Counted from the first letter of the stretch, positions 1-9,424 are shown. The stretch: DNA of 64,000 nucleotides from an uncultured Lachnospiraceae bacterium (GCA_910585605.1 CAJUFL010000001.1:112248-176247); one strand, 5' to 3'. The notes: generated by a model from the letters alone, not told the origin. Numbers and translations are program-made.

Positions 1-679
1 TTCTGGCCGCCCAGATTTCTGCAATATGGATTGCCGCCAGAAAAAGTGTCATTAAAATAATACCCAGCCCATTGTGGTAAAGTACCTGCAAAAACTCTCC
101 ATTACTGATCCGCAGATAAAAAATAATTCCATAGGGCATAACCATCATAATCCTCTCTTCCAGTTTTTTTGCCGCGATCAATGTACCAATCTCTTCTTCC
201 ACAGCTAATTTATCGGAAATGCAGTTAACCGTTTTCTCTATTACCCTAACCACATTACCACCGCTTTTTTTTGCCACTGCCACAACATTTGCAAAATTCC
301 GGATATCATCAATTCCACTGCGTTCTCCAAAATCCTTCAGCAATATTTCCAATTCCATATTCATTCCCAATCCGGAAAGAATACTGTTTAATTCTTCAAA
401 AATCACTGCTTTTTTATCATAAATGAGTTCCAGATCCTTTTTCGCATCCGCAAATGCCTTTTCCAATGCATATCCCGCCCTAAGGGAGGCTGCTAATGCC
501 TCCATCAATGCTTTAAATTCCAGAATAAGTCTTTTTTTAACCTTTTCCATTTTAACTTTTTTCAATTTCTTATAATCCATTACCGCAAAGGGAACCAGAA
601 GCAGACATGCCTTATAGGAATCATAGAATAAATAACAGATAGCCATACCTTTTAAAAAAATCTTCAGACCAAATTCCAT
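1..679 (-). CDS. tadB: TadB-like pilus inner-membrane protein (partial, 3' end outside window)
   Basis: The minus-strand frame is open from an ATG at 679 to the window edge (226 codons, no stop), so the C-terminus is missing. It starts 28 nt after the CpaF stop, with a GGAGAG ribosome site about 8 nt upstream. The protein begins with a hydrophobic segment (about residues 5-33), then a basic and acidic cytoplasmic stretch with an ALMEALAASLRAGYALEKAF segment typical of the T2SSF/GspF domain, a KKSGGNVVRVIEKT segment, and another hydrophobic pair near the edge. TadB proteins form the inner-membrane platform of Flp/Tad pili driven by CpaF. Position and domain agree; the exact paralogue (TadB rather than TadC) is inferred from gene order. 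Confidence 0.82.
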   Translation of the reverse strand, partial: MEFGLKIFLKGMAICYLFYDSYKACLLLVPFAVMDYKKLKKVKMEKVKKRLILEFKALMEALAASLRAGYALEKAFADAKKDLELIYDKKAVIFEELNSILSGLGMNMELEILLKDFGERSGIDDIRNFANVVAVAKKSGGNVVRVIEKTVNCISDKLAVEEEIGTLIAAKKLEERIMMVMPYGIIFYLRISNGEFLQVLYHNGLGIILMTLFLAAIHIAEIWAAR

Positions 680-707
680 CCAGTCTCTCCATGTAAAATC
701 ATACACG

Positions 708-1961
708 TTATATTGTTTCTTTTTGTTCAATCATATCCTCCTCTCCATAGCCGTTTTGCAGCAGCTTCTGTAGATTTATAAGCTGGGCTTTTTGTTCCAG
801 TTTTCCAATAACTTTTCCCTGTTTTTCCGAATGTTCAAGAAACTGAAAAATCAGATGCTGTTTAATTTCACCCTCCTCTACTCCTAATATCTCACTGATC
901 TCCAGCACTTTTCTGCTTCCGTCACGAAGTCTTCCTAAATGCACCACAATATCAATTGCCGCCGCCAAATGCTGTCTGATTGCCAGAACGGGCATATTAT
1001 ATCCCATTAAAATCATGGTTTCCAAACGCAGCAGCATCTCCTTAGCGGAATTACCATGTCCGGTACTGATACTCCCATCATGTCCGGTCAGCATGCTGTT
1101 TGCCATATCCATAGCCGCAGCATCCCTGACTTCTCCCACGATTATTCTGTCAGGCCTCATGCGAAGGGCTGTTTTTATCAACTGCGACATGTTAATGGCA
1201 TGCTCCCCTTCCACATTTGCATTTCTTGTCTCAAGACGCACCAAGTTGGAAATCCCATGAATTTGAAGCTCCGCTGAGTCCTCAATCGTAATTACCCGCT
1301 CTTTCCCCGGAATATAATTACTGAGTACATTTAGAAAAGTTGTCTTCCCGCTGCCTGTCCCTCCACTGATAAATATGTTATATTTTGCCCTTACCAGCAT
1401 TTTCAAAAAATCTGCTGCCTCTTTCGTAACAGAACCCATTTCTATCAGTCTGTCCATTGTAAAAAAGGTCTTCGGAAATTTTCTTATGGTCATAACTGCA
1501 CCGTTCAATGCAACTGGCGGCAGTACAACATTTACCCTGGAACCATCTTCCAATCTGGCATCCACGATCGGTTCCGTTTCATTTACCATACGGTTACACC
1601 TGCTGACAATCTGCTGTATCACATTCCGCAGTTTTTCTTCGGAAGAAAAAACCTCTTTTGTTTTAAAAATACTGCCTCCTTTCTCAATAAATATATTTTC
1701 CCTCCCGTTAATCATAATTTCTGAAATTTCTTCTTCCTCCAGAAGCCCCGATAATACATCTAATCCACGGAGTGTGTTAAATAATTCTTTTTTTAACATC
1801 CTTTTCTCCTCCAGTGATAAATAAACATCCTTTGCCCTGACAAATATCTCCTGCTCTATTACTTCATAGATTTCCGTATCTGAAAGCGTCTGTTGTAAAT
1901 CCAGCTTATCCATCAGCTTCTTTTGCAGAATATCCTTTTCTTTTTTTACCTTATTTACCAT
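708..1961 (-). CDS. cpaF: CpaF/TadA-family pilus assembly ATPase
   Basis: A secretion ATPase of the type II/IV superfamily that powers Tad pilus assembly at the inner face of the membrane. Visible are a Walker A loop GGTGSGKTT at about residues 200-208, a Walker B-like RPDRIIVGEVRD segment, the ITIEDSAELQ Asp box and a His-box stretch STGHGNS. The open frame extends to 2015, but an AGGAG sits 7 nt before the ATG at 1961, which gives 417 residues; the longer version would overlap the TadZ-like gene by 26 nt. It is the third gene of a minus-strand operon with the prepilin peptidase and TadZ-like genes upstream and TadB downstream. The family call is secure; only the start is uncertain. Confidence 0.93.
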   Translation of the reverse strand: MVNKVKKEKDILQKKLMDKLDLQQTLSDTEIYEVIEQEIFVRAKDVYLSLEEKRMLKKELFNTLRGLDVLSGLLEEEEISEIMINGRENIFIEKGGSIFKTKEVFSSEEKLRNVIQQIVSRCNRMVNETEPIVDARLEDGSRVNVVLPPVALNGAVMTIRKFPKTFFTMDRLIEMGSVTKEAADFLKMLVRAKYNIFISGGTGSGKTTFLNVLSNYIPGKERVITIEDSAELQIHGISNLVRLETRNANVEGEHAINMSQLIKTALRMRPDRIIVGEVRDAAAMDMANSMLTGHDGSISTGHGNSAKEMLLRLETMILMGYNMPVLAIRQHLAAAIDIVVHLGRLRDGSRKVLEISEILGVEEGEIKQHLIFQFLEHSEKQGKVIGKLEQKAQLINLQKLLQNGYGEEDMIEQKETI

Positions 1962-1989
1962 TACCATTCTCCTTTTCGCAGCTGCTAGT

Positions 1990-2910
1990 CTAATCATTTG
2001 GACAGAATATATCATCTAGTCTTTGTATATTTTTTTCCCTTTGTTCCATATTAAGAAACTCTAATCCTTTTTTCATCCCTTCCATCCCATATGCCTCCAA
2101 AAGCTTTTCCAGTTTTTCTCTTTTTGCCATTGAGTTTGCTTCCGGAAGATAGGGCACAAGCCAGAAATCAAATAATAGAAATATTTCAAAATCCTGTAGT
2201 ATCCCAGTCCCGATATCAAACAAAATTCCGTTATACCTCTGGTACTCCCGCAATACTTCTACCAGCCATCTTATATCTTCTTTTTCCATCCGCTTACTAT
2301 CAAAAGGTGAAAACGCCGACGGTATCACTCCCGAACTGTTCTCTATCAGGGAAAACAGCTTTTCTTTTTCCCTTTCCTTTATAAAATATAGAAAATATTC
2401 TGTTTCCTCCCTCTGGTATTCATCTCCGAAAAAACTATAATCCTCTAGCCCGATATATAGCCACTCCCCATACTTTCCACTTGTTGTAATCTCCAGCGCA
2501 AGTTCTGTTTTTCCACAACGGCCAACCGGGGAATACATTGCCACCATCTTTTTTGTATGTTTTATGCTGCTCTTCATCTGGCTTATCATTTTTCGCACGC
2601 TGTCTTCGATTACTCCTGCACCCTGATAACGGCATACTGCAAAAATACTGTCATTCTTCTTTGCAAACGGTTTTTCTTCTTCCCTTAGCCACAAAATAAA
2701 CAGTTCCTTATACTCTTCATGTAATTTGTCTAACACTTCTTCATCCGTTCCCGCCAGAATATCCAGTCTTGTTCTCTTCATATACTCCTCTAAAATACTC
2801 CAATCTGTAAATGCTATGATATTCCATTTCCCTTTTCCCCGTCGGTTCAAAGCTGCTGCCAGCCTGACGGTATACATTTCTTCTTTGTCCAGTATCCCTA
2901 TTTTTATCAT
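1990..2910 (-). CDS. TadZ/CpaE-like P-loop ATPase of the pilus operon
   Basis: About 306 residues with a receiver-like N-terminal part (MIKIGILDKEEMYTVRLAAA) and a MinD/ParA-like ATPase half beginning near residue 120 (MYSPVGRCGKTELALEI). TadZ/CpaE proteins localise the pilus machine and are routinely encoded just before CpaF, as here. The P-loop is PVGRCGKT, without the early Lys of the deviant Walker A motif (KGGxGKT), so ATPase activity is uncertain. The frame could begin at a TTG at 2931, but GGAG sits 8 nt before the ATG at 2910. It ends 28 nt before the chosen CpaF start. Confidence 0.8.
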   Translation of the reverse strand: MIKIGILDKEEMYTVRLAAALNRRGKGKWNIIAFTDWSILEEYMKRTRLDILAGTDEEVLDKLHEEYKELFILWLREEEKPFAKKNDSIFAVCRYQGAGVIEDSVRKMISQMKSSIKHTKKMVAMYSPVGRCGKTELALEITTSGKYGEWLYIGLEDYSFFGDEYQREETEYFLYFIKEREKEKLFSLIENSSGVIPSAFSPFDSKRMEKEDIRWLVEVLREYQRYNGILFDIGTGILQDFEIFLLFDFWLVPYLPEANSMAKREKLEKLLEAYGMEGMKKGLEFLNMEQREKNIQRLDDIFCPND

Positions 2911-2932
2911 TCCTTTAACTCCGTTTCCCAAT

Positions 2933-3382
2933 TTATATTACATCGCCCAGCCCTATTATCAGCAGGGTACTGATTGCCACGGGAACGGAAAAATGCAGGG
3001 TTTCTTTTTTGATATAAAAAGGATATTTCCTGATCCAGCGTATAGACATTCTGACAACCGCCAAAACAGCACCGGTAAAAAAGGAAAGGACCACAATGGA
3101 CGGAATCCGTTCTGGATAAAAAACAGCCAATACAAGGAGCAGCTTTCCATCCCCTGCTCCCAGCCCTTTTATGACATACAGAAAAAACAATGCTGGAAAG
3201 AGAACTGCTGCTGTCTTAATCCCCAGCCATACCTCTCCCATTCCCCCAATTCCATATGCACATAACAGTCCGGCTATTAATCCTGTCATAATATGACCAT
3301 TCTTAATTTTTCCTTTTTTTATATCTGTATAAACCGCCCCCGATAGCAGCAGGCCTACTGCCGCCAGTTTTATCCCATTCAT
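2933..3382 (-). CDS. Prepilin peptidase, A24 family (TadV/CpaA-like)
   Basis: A 149-residue integral membrane aspartic protease that trims prepilin leader peptides. Both catalytic aspartates are visible: the first in AVYTDIKKGKIKNG near residue 20 and the second in the GxGDxK-type motif GLGAGDGKLLLV near residue 75. Five or so hydrophobic segments account for nearly all the rest. The short length fits the TadV/CpaA form that lacks the N-terminal methylase domain of type IV PilD enzymes. It is the first gene of the Tad operon seen here; the next start lies 22 nt downstream. The pilin gene itself is not in the window and may lie further left. Confidence 0.9.
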   Translation of the reverse strand: MNGIKLAAVGLLLSGAVYTDIKKGKIKNGHIMTGLIAGLLCAYGIGGMGEVWLGIKTAAVLFPALFFLYVIKGLGAGDGKLLLVLAVFYPERIPSIVVLSFFTGAVLAVVRMSIRWIRKYPFYIKKETLHFSVPVAISTLLIIGLGDVI

Positions 3383-3768
3383 TCAGTCAAAATCCTCCCT
3401 TTATTTTTTGCCATTATATGCCCCTGGTTCTTGCCTGTCTACGATTATGAATAAACCGGAAGAATAAAATTAATTGATTCATAAAGAGTCTGTTTTTTTC
3501 TTGATTTTTTCAAAGATATTAATTTTAATTCAAAGATTTTTTAATAACAGGAGAGAATTTTTAACAAATTTTCAAAAATATGTATAAATTCCAATTCCTG
3601 TTCCTATAATGAAATATACATATTAAATATCAATGTGTAAGCACACCAGTGTCTTGTCCCGTTGATAATTAGACAAGACACTGAACAGAGTCAAGCCTTA
3701 GCGATATTCTGACAGTCTCCATAAGTTAAGTAATTGCCCACCCAAAAGTGAAAGAAAGGAGCTTTGCC
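3383..3768. other. 386-bp divergent intergenic region
   Basis: AT-rich spacer between the Tad operon (leftward) and the small DUF2508-like gene (rightward). It must hold promoters for both, but I see no pair matching the -35/-10 consensus with good spacing. The one clear structure is a 12-bp inverted repeat at 3647-3683. No open frame with a ribosome site is visible on either strand. Confidence 0.5.
3647..3683. repeat. Perfect 12-bp inverted repeat
   Basis: The arms CAGTGTCTTGTC (3647-3658) and GACAAGACACTG (3672-3683) are exact reverse complements separated by 13 nt. There is no T-run on either side, so it does not look like a factor-independent terminator. It lies 85 bp before the start of the small plus-strand gene and about 265 bp upstream of the Tad operon, and could be an operator or an RNA hairpin in a leader. 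Confidence 0.75.
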
Positions 3769-4023
3769 ATGCTGAAAAAAACAACCAAAAAAAGGAACCC
3801 ATTATCACATACTACTGTGATAACAGATTCCTCTCTATTAATTGATTTAAGTGATGCCAAAAAAGACATTGATACAATTTTATTACATCTGAATTATCAG
3901 ACGGACCCTGATATGATCGACTGCTATACCTATCAGCTAAAGGGCGCTTATATGCGTTATAAGTTCCTGTTAAAACAGGTGCAGAAAGAGCATCTTAAGA
4001 ATCCTTATCCACATACTTGTTAA
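3769..4023 (+). CDS. Small DUF2508 (YaaL)-like protein
   Basis: An 84-residue soluble protein starting at an ATG preceded by AAAGGAG (7-nt spacing); the frame extends to a GTG at 3748 that has no ribosome site. The core LNYQTDPDMIDCYTYQLKGA followed by MRYKFLLKQVQKE resembles the YaaL/DUF2508 pattern (DPELID..IY.LKAAE.RY..LL). Function is unknown; in Bacillus yaaL sits next to recR and bofA, which is not the case here. The last 29 nt overlap the 3' end of the convergent histidine kinase gene. The family assignment is by eye and only moderately sure; the gene itself is well supported. Confidence 0.7.
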   Translation: MLKKTTKKRNPLSHTTVITDSSLLIDLSDAKKDIDTILLHLNYQTDPDMIDCYTYQLKGAYMRYKFLLKQVQKEHLKNPYPHTC

Positions 4024-5806
4024 GCGTTTCCACTACATCATTCAGGTTGTAAGGTTTGGCTATGTAATCATCCAGCTTTGCTTCCAATATCCGTTCTTTA
4101 TCGCCAAACATGGCTCTTGCAGTAACTGCTATGATCGGAAGTCTCTTCCGTCCCTCACGAAACTCGATTGCACGGATTTCCTGTGTTGCTGCAAGACCAT
4201 CCATAACCGGCATCTGCACATCAAACAAAGCCGCCTTATATTCCTTCTGTTTAAACAGCTCCACTGCCTTTTCACCATTTTCCGCAATATCATAAGAATA
4301 TCCTGCCATACCCAGAAGCTTACCAATTACCTGCTGATTGACCGGTTCATCTTCCGCCACCAGAATCCTTGCCCTGTTGTGTCCCATGATAGAAAATACT
4401 GCCGGATCCTCCGGTTCTTTTACTTCTTCCACGACTTCGTCTGCGGCTTTCAGCAGCTTCAGGGGAACTTCGACAATAAAGGTAGATCCCAGACCTTCCT
4501 TACTCTGAACGGTAATATTACCCCCCATCAATTCTACAATCTGTTTGGTAATGACCAGACCAAGACCGGAACCACCGTATTTACGGGTATCCGATGAATC
4601 TACCTGTGAAAAACGGATAAACAGTTTATTCCGGTCTGCATCGGATATACCGATACCCGAGTCAGCTACTGCAATCCGCAGTTTAATCTTATCCAGTGTA
4701 TCATCCAGACAGGCAACCTTAACACGTACTCCGCCTTCACCGGTAAATTTGATAGCATTTGATAACAGGCAGTTTAGTACCTGCTGTATCCTCTGTCCAT
4801 CTCCCCGTACCAGCCTTGGCATATCGCTTCCGAAACTGCAATCCAGAGACAATCCTTTTCCCTTTGCAAGAGGCACCTGAGCCGCCACGGTCTCCTCAAT
4901 AATTGCCTTAATATCAAAGTTTTCTTCCTTCAGATTATATTTCCCTGCTTCCAGCTTGGAAATATCCAAAATATCATTGATCAGACGAAGCAGTGTATCC
5001 GCACAATTTTTAGCCGTGGTCAGATTATCTCTGTAATCTGCCTGTAAATCTTCTGCCATTAATGTCAGCTGAAGCATGCCCAGGATACCGTTAATCGGGG
5101 TACGGATCTCATGTGACATATTTGCAAGAAATTCTGCCTGTGTCTTATAAGCCGCATTTGCATCCTTGATAGCAGCAGACAATTTATTTTCTGTTTCCTT
5201 TTGTTCGGTAATATCAATGACCACCATGTTGATATAATCCGATTCGGATTTGTACATAACCGTATTAAATACCTTGTCAAGCTTTTCCATGGTGATTTCC
5301 ACCGCCAGCAGCTCTCCCTGCTTTGTACCAGAATTATTATATGCCTCAAACCATGCATTAATATCCTGGAGTACCTCCACCCGGCTCTCGGATATTATTT
5401 TATTATAATAATCTGATATATCCAGATCAAATAAACGTCCAAATGTCTCATTTGCATCAGAAATCCGGTAGCCCATATTACGTCCTGTCTGGGGATCTCG
5501 CAGAATCTGTGCCTGTGCAAATCCAATAGGCAGATTCAAAAACAGCTTCTTGTATTTATCACTCTTCACCGCCGAAACCTTTTCCTCGTCCTGCATCAGC
5601 TTAAGCATGATCACGGATAAACAAAGTGAAATCACAATGATTACAATGGATACACCCACTATTACCGTACGAATGCTGCCGTCTGTATTTACACCCTCTA
5701 ACTTTCCGAGTACATTAATATTTCCGATTACTACTGCCACAATTAACACTGCTACCATAAAAAAGTACATTATCTTTAGCTTTGATAGACCTTTTTTCTT
5801 TGCCAT
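3995..5806 (-). CDS. Membrane-bound hybrid sensor histidine kinase
   Basis: A 603-residue two-component kinase. Two transmembrane segments (about 12-28 and 46-68) with a short outside loop are followed by a PAS domain (about 85-205), a HisKA domain with phosphoacceptor His232 in FLANMSHEIRTPINGILGML, an HATPase_c domain (N box near Asn350, ADSGIGI near 381, GGSGLGL at 411-417) and a C-terminal receiver (EDE near 485, phosphorylatable Asp529 in FDVQMPVMDG, late Lys in AKPY). It starts at ATG 5806 after a GGGGG ribosome site, 20 nt past the galU stop, so it is probably the last gene of a yfhO-galU-kinase operon. No response regulator is adjacent, so its output partner is unknown. Confidence 0.92.
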   Translation of the reverse strand: MAKKKGLSKLKIMYFFMVAVLIVAVVIGNINVLGKLEGVNTDGSIRTVIVGVSIVIIVISLCLSVIMLKLMQDEEKVSAVKSDKYKKLFLNLPIGFAQAQILRDPQTGRNMGYRISDANETFGRLFDLDISDYYNKIISESRVEVLQDINAWFEAYNNSGTKQGELLAVEITMEKLDKVFNTVMYKSESDYINMVVIDITEQKETENKLSAAIKDANAAYKTQAEFLANMSHEIRTPINGILGMLQLTLMAEDLQADYRDNLTTAKNCADTLLRLINDILDISKLEAGKYNLKEENFDIKAIIEETVAAQVPLAKGKGLSLDCSFGSDMPRLVRGDGQRIQQVLNCLLSNAIKFTGEGGVRVKVACLDDTLDKIKLRIAVADSGIGISDADRNKLFIRFSQVDSSDTRKYGGSGLGLVITKQIVELMGGNITVQSKEGLGSTFIVEVPLKLLKAADEVVEEVKEPEDPAVFSIMGHNRARILVAEDEPVNQQVIGKLLGMAGYSYDIAENGEKAVELFKQKEYKAALFDVQMPVMDGLAATQEIRAIEFREGRKRLPIIAVTARAMFGDKERILEAKLDDYIAKPYNLNDVVETLNKYVDKDS

Positions 5807-5826
5807 ATTGTATTACCCCCTGCTTT

Positions 5827-6720
5827 TTAAAATGTTTTCACAAGCTCCCTCAAATATGCCTTTAATTTGTCCTTTAATTCTTCTCTTTCCATGGCATATT
5901 CAACAGTTGCTTTAATAAATCCAAATTTATCTCCAACATCATACCGGATACCCTCAAAATCATATGCATATACCGACTGGCTGATCATAAGGCTTTTAAT
6001 GGAATCTGTAAGCTGTATCTCCCCACCTGCACCGGGAGTCTGATTCTCCAGAAAATCAAATATTTCCGGTGTTAATACATATCTTCCAAGTACTGCCAGA
6101 TTACTCGGTGCTTCTTCCCTTGCAGGTTTCTCAACCATGGAACTTAACTTTACTCTTTTCCCCACGGGAGAAGAACTCTTAGACGGTTCTACGATACCGT
6201 ATTTATTTACATCTTCATCCGACACTGTCTGTACCCCCACCACAGATGCCTGCACTTCATTATATGCATCTATCAATTGCTTTAAAGCAGGTTTTCCGTT
6301 GTTATTTTCTACAACATCATCACCCAGCAGTACCGCAAATGGTTCTTCTCCAATAAACGATTTGGCACAAAGGATAGCATGCCCCAATCCCTTTGGTTCC
6401 TTTTGTCTGACATAATAAATATTCGCCATATTAGCGATATTGCAAATCATATCGCATTCTTCCTGTTTATTGGATTCGGTAAGCCGGCTCTCCAATTCAT
6501 AGGAACGGTCAAAATGATTCTCCATACAGTGTTTATTGGAGTTGGTGATAATCAGGATTTCTTCGATTCCACTTTCCACTGCCTCTTCCACGATATACTG
6601 AATAGTCGGTACATCAACTATTGGCAGCATTTCCTTTGGAATTGCTTTCGTCGCCGGAAGAAAACGTGTTCCCAATCCCGCTGCCGGTATCACTGCTTTT
6701 CTCACTACCTTCTTCTTCAT
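5827..6720 (-). CDS. galU: UTP-glucose-1-phosphate uridylyltransferase
   Basis: Makes UDP-glucose from UTP and glucose-1-phosphate for glycolipid, teichoic acid and capsule synthesis. The 297 residues include the nucleotide-binding signature PAAGLGTRFLPATK (12-25), the LPIVDVPTIQYIVEEA segment, LLGDDVVENN near 130 and GEIQLTD near 235, all standard for the family and of normal length. The start is fixed by AAGGAAGGAG just upstream of the ATG at 6720 and by the conserved N-terminus, so the first 35 codons really overlap the 3' end of the yfhO-like gene in another frame. YfhO-type proteins act in glycosylation, so joint control with a UDP-sugar enzyme makes sense. Confidence 0.96.
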   Translation of the reverse strand: MKKKVVRKAVIPAAGLGTRFLPATKAIPKEMLPIVDVPTIQYIVEEAVESGIEEILIITNSNKHCMENHFDRSYELESRLTESNKQEECDMICNIANMANIYYVRQKEPKGLGHAILCAKSFIGEEPFAVLLGDDVVENNNGKPALKQLIDAYNEVQASVVGVQTVSDEDVNKYGIVEPSKSSSPVGKRVKLSSMVEKPAREEAPSNLAVLGRYVLTPEIFDFLENQTPGAGGEIQLTDSIKSLMISQSVYAYDFEGIRYDVGDKFGFIKATVEYAMEREELKDKLKAYLRELVKTF

Positions 6721-9343
6721 ACATAACTCCTTCCTTTACAATAATTCTTTCCTGCTTTGCCTTAAGAATACCTTCTCTTATCTGCTTTTCAAACCTGCAT
6801 ATCAGATAAAAAATAATTATACCAAATATAGTGGTAATCAGCCCCTTGAACAATCCGGGACAACGATACACCAGCTTTATTTTATAATCCCCTTTTTCAA
6901 GCTTTGCTCCTAAAAATCCCTCCAACACTGTACAAGTGTCAGCTTTCTTACCATCTATATACAAATCCCAGCCCTCATCATACGGAATGGATGTCATAAA
7001 GACACCATCCTGTTGTACTGAAATACTTCCTTCTATCTTAGTCTCACTGTATTCCTCCACTTTCATACCTTGTTTGGACAATATATCATAAAAAGTTAAA
7101 AACTGATTCTCTAAAAACTCCATTGGATAGCAATACAAATCACCGCTTAAATTTTCCCCCTCATTCAGTACAAACTGAATATCCACCATCTGGCCTTCCT
7201 TTACTTTCCCCACATGAAAGATCTGCCCCTGATAACGGTCAAATGCAACCTCATTTCCGTCAATCAATAACGCCATCTTATGCACGTTACCAGCCCGACA
7301 GTTCACATATAAATCCATATCACGGGGAATGATAAAAACTATATCTGCTCTTGCACTTCCGTTTGCATTGCTGTAAGATGCATTATGATCATCTTTTTTG
7401 GAAACATCAACATTGGTTCCGTAAACTTCCATATTCAGATCATCATAAATGGATACAAATACCGGCTCCACTCCGGTAAGTGCCCCGCACAATTCATTCT
7501 GCACCGTAAAAGGTCCATTATCCAGAGTATCAAAGTTCAGGATATCCTCTTTGACCATATATCCCACTGGTAACACGTAATCATTCTTATATACGGAAAT
7601 ATGCTCCTGCGTATCATATTTTTCCATATCTACATTTACAAAGTCACCCTCTCTGGTATAGACATATTTTACACCAAATAAGGCATTTGTTACAGGAGTT
7701 GCTCCATAATACAGATATTCGTTTGCCCCGGTATAAAAACCGAGTTTTCCCATGATTTCCACCAGCTCGCCTCTAACGGTAGAACCAAAAATTCCCACAC
7801 TCTTTAAATTATACCACGTTGCCTCATCTACCATAAGCGGCTCTAAAATATCCGAACGGCAGAAGCTGTCATCTTTTTCCTCTACTCTGCCCTTTAACGT
7901 CTCAAAGGTTTTCGTATCTCCATAATAATAATCCGGCTCTGAGCTTCCCACCTGGCTAAACCCATAAAGACCATTTACCGCCATCTCCAAAACCGCCAGA
8001 ACGATCACTATATATTGCACTATTCTTTTTTTCTTTCCAGACAATTCATAAAAAAGTATAAACAATATCAAATAAACAGTAAATACAACGCCTGTCAATA
8101 CATAAACGTGATTCTCATAAGTAACCTCTGCATTATAATAACAAAATGCGGTAAACAGCATACTCACCAAATATGCGGCAATTATCATTGGCATACGGAT
8201 TGTCTTCCTCTTAAGATATACCTGATATGCCATGATCAGCAAAATAAATATATATAAAAACGCAAACCTGTTGGGTATGCCATACTGGTTATGAAATCCA
8301 TGCCATATATAATTGAGCTTCTGGTCATTAAAGCTTATAACCAGTAAAATAAGCAAAAGTCCGTATTTTATCTTCTTTTCCAGGGAAATCTTCCTCATAA
8401 AGAAAAACATGCACCCCAGAAAAATCGTGAAAAGACCACAGTACAAATTCGTTCCCGAATCTCCTACCTGATTGGTCATGACTTCGGAACAGAATAAATG
8501 TGACCGCAGTGTATCGGCAAAGGAACCATAAAATTCCCATTCCGGTAATTCAAATTCTGCGGATGCGGTTGTCATGATTCCCATATATGCCGGCACCAAA
8601 ACCACTGCACCCATTGCAGCCGTCGTAAGGGAAGCAACCGCAAAGCGGATTCCCTTTATCAAAAAATCTTTGATATTCCTGAAATGGAAAGTGAAAAACC
8701 ATAATATCAAAAACAAACAGATCATAAAGCTGATATAATAATTGCAGACAAAACTATAGAGCAGTGATAACATATACATCCGACTGTCTTTTCCCGCAAA
8801 CATCTTTTCCATTCCAAGAATGATAACAGGAAAAATAAAGATACAATCCAGCCACATTAAGTTCCAATAATATCCCACCACAAAACTGCTAAATGCATAA
8901 AACAGGGAAAAAACGATAATTCCCGGATTCTTTACTGGTTTTTTTCCAGCATGCATCAAAAAATAGGCAAAGCATAGTGCTGCCAAAATTATCTTTGCTG
9001 AAATAATAAGATTCAATGCCATGGGTAAATGCGTTTTGGCACATAAAATAATGATTAAATTAAACGGACTGGATAAATAATATGACCACAGCGACAAAAA
9101 ATTATTACCAAGTCCCACATCAAAGCTATATTGCAGACTCTCAAGTCCCTGTAGCTTTTCCTGGTATTCGGAAAAAAAGGGCAGATACTGATGAACACCG
9201 TCTACCACTACCAGACATTTTCCCCCAAACGGTCCAACCTCTCCAATAATCCATGCCCCTAGCATCATTAGCAGTGCAATACCAAAAGTTACTGTATATA
9301 TATATTTATCTTTACAAAAATTCCAAATCTTATTAAAGCTCAT
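6614..9343 (-). CDS. YfhO-family polytopic membrane protein (GT-C-like)
   Basis: A 909-residue protein with about a dozen transmembrane segments in the first 500 residues (with motifs such as GKCLVVVDGVHQYLPFFSEY near 35-55), then a large extracytoplasmic part, one last membrane helix near 850 and a short cytoplasmic tail. YfhO (DUF6080-like) proteins are GT-C-type glycosyltransferases; B. subtilis YfhO and its Listeria and Streptococcus relatives decorate lipoteichoic acid or polysaccharides. The last 35 residues (Glu, Ser, Gly and Asn rich) are encoded inside galU and look like a low-complexity overprinted tail. The start has a weak ribosome site. The substrate cannot be read from the sequence. 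Confidence 0.85.
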   Translation of the reverse strand: MSFNKIWNFCKDKYIYTVTFGIALLMMLGAWIIGEVGPFGGKCLVVVDGVHQYLPFFSEYQEKLQGLESLQYSFDVGLGNNFLSLWSYYLSSPFNLIIILCAKTHLPMALNLIISAKIILAALCFAYFLMHAGKKPVKNPGIIVFSLFYAFSSFVVGYYWNLMWLDCIFIFPVIILGMEKMFAGKDSRMYMLSLLYSFVCNYYISFMICLFLILWFFTFHFRNIKDFLIKGIRFAVASLTTAAMGAVVLVPAYMGIMTTASAEFELPEWEFYGSFADTLRSHLFCSEVMTNQVGDSGTNLYCGLFTIFLGCMFFFMRKISLEKKIKYGLLLILLVISFNDQKLNYIWHGFHNQYGIPNRFAFLYIFILLIMAYQVYLKRKTIRMPMIIAAYLVSMLFTAFCYYNAEVTYENHVYVLTGVVFTVYLILFILFYELSGKKKRIVQYIVIVLAVLEMAVNGLYGFSQVGSSEPDYYYGDTKTFETLKGRVEEKDDSFCRSDILEPLMVDEATWYNLKSVGIFGSTVRGELVEIMGKLGFYTGANEYLYYGATPVTNALFGVKYVYTREGDFVNVDMEKYDTQEHISVYKNDYVLPVGYMVKEDILNFDTLDNGPFTVQNELCGALTGVEPVFVSIYDDLNMEVYGTNVDVSKKDDHNASYSNANGSARADIVFIIPRDMDLYVNCRAGNVHKMALLIDGNEVAFDRYQGQIFHVGKVKEGQMVDIQFVLNEGENLSGDLYCYPMEFLENQFLTFYDILSKQGMKVEEYSETKIEGSISVQQDGVFMTSIPYDEGWDLYIDGKKADTCTVLEGFLGAKLEKGDYKIKLVYRCPGLFKGLITTIFGIIIFYLICRFEKQIREGILKAKQERIIVKEGVMYEEEGSEKSSDTGSGIGNTFSSGDESNSKGNAANS

Positions 9344-9424
9344 TTTCTTAACTGTCCATTCTATATGTTCTATTATTGTATCCCTTCCCAGTCATCAAAT
9401 ACATTATGATCAAAGAATTATTTA

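Noticed and set aside
1375..1824. A 149-codon open frame on the plus strand
   Set aside because: It lies wholly opposite the CpaF gene, has no ribosome site and an implausible Ser/Phe-rich composition.
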